Assembly: GCA_020912385.1 (NCBI GenBank) | Contig: CP087210.1 | Span: 3,100,001 to 3,164,000, forward strand | Direction of reading: 5' to 3' | Source of the DNA: Neofusicoccum parvum | Taxonomy: Eukaryota; Ascomycota; Dothideomycetes; Botryosphaeriales; Botryosphaeriaceae | Length of the DNA stretch: 64,000 bases | In this document: piece by piece, positions 56,158 through 64,000 of the stretch | How positions within the stretch are numbered: position 1 is the stretch's first letter | Layout of the letters: every line of letters begins with the position of its first letter | Translations under genes and position numbers: made by a program | The notes under the pieces: model-generated | The model's database searches: none | Told to the model about the DNA's origin: nothing | What the model saw: only the letters and a program-made list of their open reading frames with translations

Positions 56158-57806
56158 TTAAGCCTTTGTCTTCCGAACCAAGAGCTGAGCGGTCGGGTTC
56201 GGCATGATCTGTTCTAGTATTAGTATGTACGGGGACTCTGTTTAATACGTAGTGAACTTACGTTTGAGCCGAATCCTAAGTTCTCGGGCCGCTGTGAAAT
56301 TCCCTTTGGTAAAGAGAGATCATATTCAAGCAAGAACATTGCTAACAATGTTTTAATCTCATTCGACGCGAAGAACCGGCCTATAACAGAATTGTTAAGA
56401 CATTTCATACATCGGAGTTTACGAAATTTTGGCTTACCAGGACAGGCATGCTTTCCTAAACCCCAAAAAAGGTAGTCACTATTGGCAGTGACAAACTGAT
56501 GAGAGCTTTTCTCTTGCGTTTGCTCGCGGAGACGAAGGAAACGTAGACCATCGAACTGCTCTGGGGTTTCCCAAAGCTTCGGATCTTCGTAGCGTACGGA
56601 TGAATCGATCTCAAGAAGGGTTCCCTTTGGCAGGAAGGTGCCATCAGAGAACGTGACATCCTTTCTGACACAGCGCTTGAATGTAGTTCGCGCCGGAGGG
56701 TTCGTCCGCTGCGATTCTTTCATGAAGCTGTCTGTCTTGATCAGTTTCGCAATACAGTCTCTGTTATATTCTCCACCACACTCTGCCAACGCCGTTTTGA
56801 TTTCCTCTCGCAGCATCGGAATGTACTCTGGATGAGTGGCGAGGTCGTAGAGCATGTGAGTGAGGGCCATGGAGGTCGTGTGGATTGCGACGACGGACAG
56901 ATCAAGTTGCAGCGCAGCTTGTTCCGCAAGATCTTCGCTCCATTTCGGATTTTTGGCAGCTACCCATTCGGCCAAATAGTCTTCCTTGTTCTGACCCCCC
57001 ACGTGCTCTTGTTTTTTCTTGGCCGCTTCCATGAGAAGTTCCTTCGCCTCAAGCCGAACTGTCTCAAGCTGTCTCAGCTCCGGCAGAAACCGGTGGATGA
57101 ACGGGCGTGTCCATGACGGCCACGGCTTGATTGCCTCAATTGACTTGAAGGCCAATACCGTAGCGTTCTTGGAACAGCTCAGCCAGCGGGGGTCCCTGCA
57201 TAGCTGTTGTCCTACAAAAAGTCGGGCTGAAACTTGAGTGATAGCATTAAGGGCTGCTTCGAATGCATCCACCGAAGTCCAGTCTGCGGAATTCTGTGGG
57301 AAATTTTCCTGCAGTGCATTCCGGGCTTCGGAAGCAATAGCAGGCATCAGGCGCGGCAATGACGGTGTAAGATCTGAGCGGACCGCACGTTGCCCGACGG
57401 AGTTGAGGTTTCCGATATGGGAATACTTAGTGACTGTGGTCACTTCCAGGCTCTCCTCAAAGCTCAGCGTGTCATCTGGCAACTTCTTGAGCTCATCCAA
57501 GTAGCGGCTGCTGAGTATGACCAGTTCCGATCCATCCTCGACGGTGACGCGGAAAAGGGGCAGCCCCTTCTGGAGAAGTATGTATCCAGATCGAAGGACT
57601 TCGCGGGAGTTGGCGGTCCATTTTTGTATCCTGGACTTGCGATCGGTCTCGGCCAAAATGAGGGGCCCTTTGAGGAGTAGTCGACGGCGAATGGTAGCGC
57701 GGGCTTGAAAAGCGGCAAATGCAATGACAATTCCAAGGATAAGGCAGGCACTCAGCGGGCTAGCTATGCTCATTGCCGACTCGGGTTTGCGCTTGAAGGT
57801 GTCCAT
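56158..57806 (-). CDS. Cytochrome P450, ent-kaurene-oxidase/GA14-synthase-like group (512 aa)
   Basis: Exons 57806-56438, 56380-56262 and 56208-56158. A membrane anchor (PLSACLILGIVIAFAAF) leads into a P450 with I-helix AIHTTSMALTHML, K-helix ESQR (E-x-x-R), FSDGTFLPKGT, and haem loop FWGLGKHACPGRFFA, where the terminal Gly is restored by splicing. The tail IMPNPTAQLLVRKTKA comes from the tiny last exon. The HTTS helix and GKHACPGRF loop are typical of the CYP68/CYP503 region, often found in terpenoid clusters, but no terpene synthase is in the window. The gene is isolated in AT-rich DNA. Confidence 0.92.
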
Positions 57807-60800
57807 GATGGCTGTTGGGTAGGTCGATGAAGATTCTTAACTATGGAGATATCGGGCACTCAGTCTTTTATCAAGAGAGATGCGACGGCTTCGGAAACCC
57901 ATCCAACGCGAGCAACGGATGCAAACATAACCGATAGGGAAAGCATTATCGGGTACTAGCATTCCGCACGCCGCGATGACCCGGAGATCACTTCGTTTCG
58001 TGAGTGTATGATCGACATGCTACCGTTTTTGGTCTTAGCGCATTATGTGGGTCGCGGTATATCTTCTCTTAATGAGGCTTAGTAGAATGCTGCAAGTTTT
58101 GGCGCCCAGGGCCGAAGAGCACCAAAGTCCCTATATCAGAGCGACGATCGCATTATGATTGGTTAGGACGCGAAACATTGGAGCCAGAATGGTTACCGGC
58201 CTGCATCTCCGTGAAGCAAATACACACGCAGTGCCCTTTGCGTCACGGCCTGCGCAGGCCTAGCAACTACCCGACACGGGACGATCTACCTCCGCATTAG
58301 GTGCTATGCGTTCCGATTTGATGGTGCATCGCGAAACTAGGGTAAGCTGTTATACAAAGCATTCCGGTGTCTACACTAATTGAGGGTTATAGAAGAGTAG
58401 TAGAGTCTATGGTTTATTAATCACGTGGCGTCGAAATGGGCTCGTAGAAACTCCTAATCTAGAGAACCTATTAGGGATGGTGGATGGTTAAAAACCTACC
58501 ATCTGAAAAACCTACTTACGCGTACACAAAGATTCGGCTTCGGATTTAGACTTTCCGAGACGGTACTAGGTTTAATAACACGACCCCGGCGTTAACCCAG
58601 GATAGATTTAAGTTAGCCGGTTTGGCTAAAATATCGGATTACAGCCCTCCGGGTCCCGTACGCCTACTACACGTAGTCTCGTCGTTACGACAAGTAAAAT
58701 CTACTAGACGAGCGCTTCTAGTAAGTAGTTAAGTATAAAGATAGTTAGTAACAACCTATAACTAATACGTTGTTATAGGGTTTTAGGGTGCGGTATTAAT
58801 GAGATATAACTTTTCATCGACACGCCGACCGCAAGCTCTGGGGTATGCGAGAAGACGATCAGAGCAACGGATGGGCCGGATCAGTGGATTTTCTGGCAAT
58901 AATATCGCGATGGAGCCTATCCACATCTCTTCCTCGCCCTTACTACTCGAGAGGAATGTTTCGAGGTAGAGATTCCATATTTGATCTCAATGAAGGACAA
59001 TCTCCCCCCATTGAGGAGAAAGTTCACCAAGCGATGGCCAAAATACAGCGACGCCTGGGCGGATCTTCCAGACTCACGGAGGGCCCTTAGGCGGATGGAG
59101 TTCTTTTCACAAAATCTCCGTCCGCGTCCTTCTACCTCGATTCCCTTTGGACCAAAAGATTCTAATGGCCGTGCAATAGGTCATGCACTTCCGGATCCGA
59201 AGCTTAACCAGCTACAAACATCTTAACTCCACTCTGAATCGCCCAATGGAGTTCATCGCGCTTTCGCTTTGCGGTTATGGTTCATTGCAACGCGAGCTCC
59301 TCCACAAGAAACCGCACCTCCGCAAGGAACTGGGTTTCTGTCGGTGGCGGAAGACGGAATATCGCGACATGACATACTTTGATTGCGACGATCGACCGCT
59401 TATACCGGTTCCAGCCGTGATTGTTATGCTGATTTGTTCGGAAGGCGACTTTCCGCGACGCGTTGCTGTTAGCATGATCGGTTTAAAGCAGTGGGCTACG
59501 GCCGAGCGGAAGTTCAAGGACATCTAGTTGAAGTAGCACTTTTCGCCATACAACACGGGGTAAATGCATTTTGCTCATAGCACAGTCGAATTATAGCAAT
59601 TCGGTTTGGGAGGAGTTAGTCAATAGCCCAATTTCATTTCCATGCTTCAATATTCACCGCAAGCAAGTTTAAACTAAATCTGGAGCGACATGGCCAGCTG
59701 TACGTAGGAAAGAAACAAGAAACGGATAGAAGGCTGTAGATTTAGGTTAGGGTTAATGTCAACCACACGTGCCTGCAATCACGTGCTTCATCTTTCGTTC
59801 AACAAAAGCTACACTAGCCTCAACACTACCCCTTTGCTCCCCTTCCTACTATAGCCAAGGTTAATAAAGGAGCCACCGTGTTCTTTCAAACGAGTAGTAT
59901 ATAGTTAGCTCAGATAGCCTTAATTTACAAGACAGCGGTGTCTTACTTTCTCGCGCCGTTCGACACTTTATATAAAAACGTATACGAGAGCATGTAGACT
60001 ACTAAGTGCTCATCCCGTGTTATTCCGATAAACGGTGTTGGATCCGAACGTGTAGTTCAACAAGCTCCAACACTCAACTTACACTACCGGTATATTGGAT
60101 CGACCGTGGACACGTGAAGTTTGGACGCGGGGTTTATTAAGACAAAATTGCCATATCATTACCCACCAACACCTCCGATCTCCACTCCAACTTGAATGTT
60201 GTTCGGCTGTAGTCATGGAAAACGAGAGAGAAACGCGTCTTATTACGGTGCTCAGACGAGCCATGGGAGGTTACTATCACTACTCGCGTAATTGAAGAGC
60301 TTCCAATGGGTACTTATAGGCGAAATCAGCCAAACAGACTATGAAACATTGATTCAGATGCTGCAAATCATCCTCGAAGAGCATGAAGTCGAACTGAACG
60401 CTGGCCGTGCAGGTTTCCAGCATCCAGCACTTTTACCACTCATCAGACGCGGCGTCTGGTGAAACCATCTACCAATCAATCGGAGTCTCCGTCTATGTAT
60501 TAATGTCAAAATCAACTATCAACACGTAGATCGTATTGGAAGTACCAGCTGGCGACTCATTACGACAATTCTGATGTCTACGAGGGCGGCAACGGTTGCA
60601 CCCGTGGAGTGTATTTGGTGCCAGGCTGGATGGGGCGCGTTTTAGGGAACGAGACGATGCTCGCGTTTGATATTAGATAGTAGGATCTTCTTCAAAGGAT
60701 CTTGCCTGTCCTGTTTGTTCCTTATTGGCGGTAGCAATAATTTTAGTTTGCAAGGAAGGATTCCGGCCGGGGATGACGAGCTCCAGGTCGTCGAGATCAT

Positions 60801-61530
60801 TACTATCGACAGTAGTAGCAGTAGCGACAGCAACGGCGACGTGCAAGCCGTCCCACAGCCAACCCTGCTACTCTGGTGGAGGTGATTGAAAGGTTCGAAG
60901 GTTTCTAATATATCGGATTCCTGGCGTTGGGCAGTACCCGCAGTTAGTTCATATCGGACGGTGCGAGAAAGAAGACGCCGCTGTCTTATAAATTAAAGCT
61001 ATCTAAGCTAACTATATACTACGCATTCGGAGGAACACGGAAGCTATTACATTAACCTCGGTTATAGTAAGAAGGTGAGTAAAGGGGTAATATAGAGACT
61101 AGTGTAGTGGCGTTGAATTAAAGATAAAACACGTGATTACGGGCACGCGTGGTTTACATATACTTGTGCTGACTTGATCCGATTACGAGAATAATGAGAA
61201 CAGTATATGGGCTAAAACCTTGTTAGTATCCGCAAGAATCTTGTGATTCTGATGGAAAACAAGCTCAATCACCTCCGTTATCTCTTAACTATTGGATAGC
61301 CTATTAGCTTAGTCATTCATTCTGAGACGTCTTGGGGATTAATACCACAAGCAATACCACAAGCGCCTCAGCAACCAAGTAATCAAGTCATTCATTCATC
61401 GATTCAGACCGATCAAGCGCGAATTCCATCAACCATCAATAATTATTAAAAGAAAGCCTCTTACGATCGAGTGTAGAGTAGAAGAACTAACTATCCATTT
61501 ACTTAAGTCATTATCCTACCTCTTGCGCCA
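57807..61530. other. Long AT-rich, gene-poor region, probable decayed repeat DNA
   Basis: After the P450 promoter (to about 58.3 kb) the sequence is rich in TpA and short of long ORFs. ORFs at 58845-59090, 58981-59226 and 59183-59527 look slightly protein-like (for example ELLHKKPHLRKELGFCRW) but cannot be joined or named. No inverted terminal repeats or transposase motif was found. Confidence 0.5.
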
Positions 61531-64000
61531 TCACCTTTTCCTTTTTCTATCTCTTCCTAGCACTGGCTTATCCTGCTCTTGTGCCATCTCTTCTCGATCT
61601 TCCTCTTGCTCTCTTTGCAGCCTTATCTTCTCCCTTTCTCGCTCCCTCTCCTCCACCCGTCGCTCTATCTCTCGCTCCATCTCTCGCTCCTTCTCCTCCA
61701 TGTTTCTCTGTATCTCCTCCATTTGTAGCCTCATCTCCTCGATTTCCACCGTCGTCCCTTCCATCCTCTGTGTTGGTTCATGCAACAGAACACCACCATT
61801 TGCGGTATCAGGAACAGGATCGTTGAAGCCGTAGAAGTCTGTATTGACTCTTTGTCTCCCTTCGCTCAATGACCAAGCCTTATACAACTGCATGTCGTGT
61901 GTATAGATTTCCGCAGTGAGCTCCTCGGGCTCTATGACGACATGAAAGAGATGTGATTTGATTTTCTCATCTAATTAGTGAAATTAGTTAGTATTGTATA
62001 CAAACCCTTGTAACAGAAAATAGATAGTAAGGAAGCCTACCTTGAATCTTGACTTCTCGAAGCGCAGCTCTGGGACAAAAGTTGAGGATAATGTAGTCGT
62101 CCATGATCTCCCATCTTTGATACTTGCCACCACTGGTAAATCGAGTAATATGCTCGGAGATTTTAGTATTCCTTCCGCACTGTAGTACTTCGATCCCCCA
62201 CTTTCGGTCAGAGATGTAGAAATCTATTCGGCCGTCTTTAGAGTGGGAATACTCGGATAGAATAGGGAGATAATGGAGCTCCCGGTTTAGACAGCAGTAC
62301 AGCTCATTTTGAAAAGCAGCTTCCGGAATACCCCAGCTTCCACTAGACTGGGAATATCGGCGGTTCTGGAGGGTACTTGGGCTGAATCGAGCAATTGCAT
62401 TGGTGCAAATCTGCTGGAGACTTAGATCCTTCAACACAGCATCTGGTTCTCGGCCTGGGAAAAGGCGGCGATAGGCGACTCGTCGATGTAGTGGAGATGG
62501 AAAGGTAAACCTCGTGTCTTTGCTCCCAACTATTGGCTTTTCGGTGTGTAGTAGGCCCGCTTTATGACATAACGCAAATGCGTCAAAGTCTTTTTGTTGG
62601 CGGGTTAGCCCATCTGGTTGTATGGCGACTTCGCGCAGCGCCTTTTTTACATCCAGAATTCGAATATGGTTGTACTCCGCTTGTCCGAGACATCTTTCCA
62701 CGTTGGCTTCGCAGCGAGGCGACCAGACACCTCTACCCCAACAGCTAAGCCATTCTACGAAGCTGTTTTCATGCTGGACGATCAGTTCGTGAAGAAACTC
62801 TGGCGATAACATCTGAGGTATAGCGACACCAGTCTTTTAAACTGTCAGTACAGCCCAAACTCTATCATCTGGAATTACGACTTACCTCTCGACAAAAGGT
62901 TTTCACGTGCGACAGTAGCACTCCAAGCATACCTGGATGACCACCTGTAGCGTGATGGAGGTATTTAACAACTCCATCCTTAAGCTTGCATCTGTGGTAT
63001 AGGGCGAACTTCCTAAGCATGGCGTCCGTATCTTCTTGCTTAAACAGCATACATGGACTCTCAGACATAGAAGGACGTAGCTCGATACGTTGCATGTCGT
63101 GGATCAGTCGCGCCTGGGATTCAACCAACTTTTCCCGTTGTATGGAGACTCCGGCAGCACCATAGACACAGACAAGGATATACAAAGACCCATCCCTCGT
63201 GTTGTGTAAGTTCTTCAACATCGACCATAGAGTGTCTTCTTCATATGACCGTTGAGCTTCATCGATAAGGTAAATCGTCCGAGCTTTTGGATTACAAGGA
63301 CGAGATTCAGCATTCTGTTCTCGCCATATCGTTTCCTCCTTCTTAAGGTATTTCTTATATGGGAGATCGTTGCGGTCCTCTTTCGATTCCCACTCAATGT
63401 ACACTGGCTCGAGGTCCAACTCATGGTGGGTAATGCGATGGCCAAGTAGTTTAAGCAGCGTTGTTTTCCCAACCATAGGTGTTGCGCGAATGACGATAAC
63501 CCCGCAGTCACGCGCGCGTTGTAGGGCGGAGGTAACTAGATCGTCTCGCTCGGAGGGATAGTCGCAACAATGGTACCAAGGGTCTTTGGGATGTGGCTCA
63601 TGATTGAACATAGAGTGCCCGCACACGAGACAGGTGTCGACTAAATCCTTAAAGGTTCCGTCGCGACAGGGGCAATTTTGGCAAGGCCAAAAAGCTTTCG
63701 TGATATTGCTGGGAATAGGGCTTGCCAAACGAGACTTGGTGGTTTCTTGAGCCGATTCTTTCTTGCTAGCGTCTTGAGGCAAGGTTTGGTTGCTGGAGTC
63801 TTGAGACGAGGGTTGATTGCTAGGGTCTTGAGATGGGGTTTTATCGCTGGGATCTTGAGCTGTGGGAGACTCCTTTGGTGTCCTCTGTCTAGAAGATTGA
63901 GCTTTATCAAGTTGGTAGAGCCGCTTCGGAGTGGCGGGGTCTGGAGATTTGAAGGGCTGTTTGATTGTCTTAGACGGCTTAAAAGGAAGCTGTAACCCTT
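61531..64000 (-). CDS. Crinkler-type NTPase plus REase-fold protein with C-terminal coiled coil (5' end outside window)
   Basis: Exons (beyond 64000)-62886, 62833-62041 and 61970-61531; about 781 residues are visible and no ATG lies upstream before the edge. Order: Ser/Gln/Asp-rich linker with 9-residue repeats; a cysteine-rich zinc-ribbon-like segment (WPCQNCPC, then CLVCGHSMFNHE); a P-loop NTPase with Walker A RATPMVGKTTLL and Walker B TIYLIDEAQ; then in exon 2 a restriction-endonuclease-like core, DGRIDFYI and WGIEVLQCG, with EH and RF residues after it; lastly a Glu/Arg-rich coiled coil ending in a basic tail. This arrangement matches the Crinkler/RHS-like NTPase-REase proteins of fungi and oomycetes, proposed nuclear-acting effectors or conflict proteins. 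No signal peptide can be judged. Confidence 0.85.
63744..63878 (-). repeat. Five-unit 27-nt tandem repeat inside the Crinkler-type gene
   Basis: The word TCTTGAG (plus strand) recurs with starts at 63744, 63771, 63798, 63825 and 63852, an exact 27-nt period. It encodes 9-residue units of the form QD-x-S-x4-[SP] (QDPSDKTPS, QDPSNQPSS, QDSSNQTLP, QDASKKESA) in the disordered linker before the zinc-ribbon-like part. Outer units are more diverged. Confidence 0.8.

Noticed and set aside
1..64000. CRISPR arrays, bacterial operons or phage-type modules
   Set aside because: No regularly spaced repeats with unique spacers; genes are intron-rich and clearly fungal. The only regular repeat is the 27-nt in-frame array in the Crinkler-type gene.

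Overview
The window is nuclear DNA of a filamentous ascomycete (Pezizomycotina). Nearly every gene is broken by 46-76 nt GT-AG introns with CTRAC-like branch sites. The gene families (Zn2Cys6 and C2H2 regulators, many P450s, GH28 and GH16 enzymes, a siderophore-type MFS carrier) are typical of plant-associated or saprotrophic species. The species cannot be named from sequence alone. All gene models were spliced by hand, so each join is an inference from splice signals and frame continuity.

Layout. 0-12 kb is a loose set of metabolic genes: the 3' end of an alpha/beta hydrolase, a P450, a homocysteine S-methyltransferase, an amino-acid permease, a coiled-coil protein and an NAD-dependent epimerase. 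At 14.2 kb lies a small secreted cysteine-rich protein and at 15.4 kb a tRNA-Gly(GCC) with a 62-nt intron. From 15.8 to 42.8 kb there is a compact run of at least 14 genes: two SDRs, two P450s of identical length, a flavoprotein monooxygenase, a NmrA-like reductase, a metallo-beta-lactamase-fold hydrolase, a 3-hydroxyisobutyrate-dehydrogenase-like enzyme, a lactonase-like alpha/beta hydrolase, two transcription factors, an AIFM2-like flavoprotein, a siderophore-family MFS carrier and a type-B carboxylesterase. No polyketide, nonribosomal-peptide or terpene backbone enzyme is present, so I read it as a putative catabolic or detoxification cluster (hydroxylate, oxidise, open lactone, reduce, export). 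Three of its intergenic regions share the exact 10-mer ACCCCGCATG and further ones carry the core GCGGGG.

From 44.4 to 54.6 kb there is a set of secreted or degradative genes: an aspartic protease with altered motifs, a TAP-like serine peptidase whose frame appears broken, a Zn2Cys6 regulator whose zinc cluster appears frameshifted, a GH28 pectinase-type enzyme and a GH16 CRH-like enzyme. A lone P450 follows at 56-58 kb.

From 54.6 to 61.5 kb, outside that P450, the DNA is visibly AT-rich and TpA-rich, has no convincing gene and carries a 20-bp direct repeat; this resembles old repeat DNA, possibly RIP-mutated. Next to it, running off the right edge, is a Crinkler-type protein: zinc-ribbon-like cysteines, a P-loop NTPase, a restriction-endonuclease-fold-like domain and a charged coiled coil, with a 5 x 27-nt repeat in its linker. 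This gene and the 15.8-42.8 kb cluster are the two most interesting things in the window.
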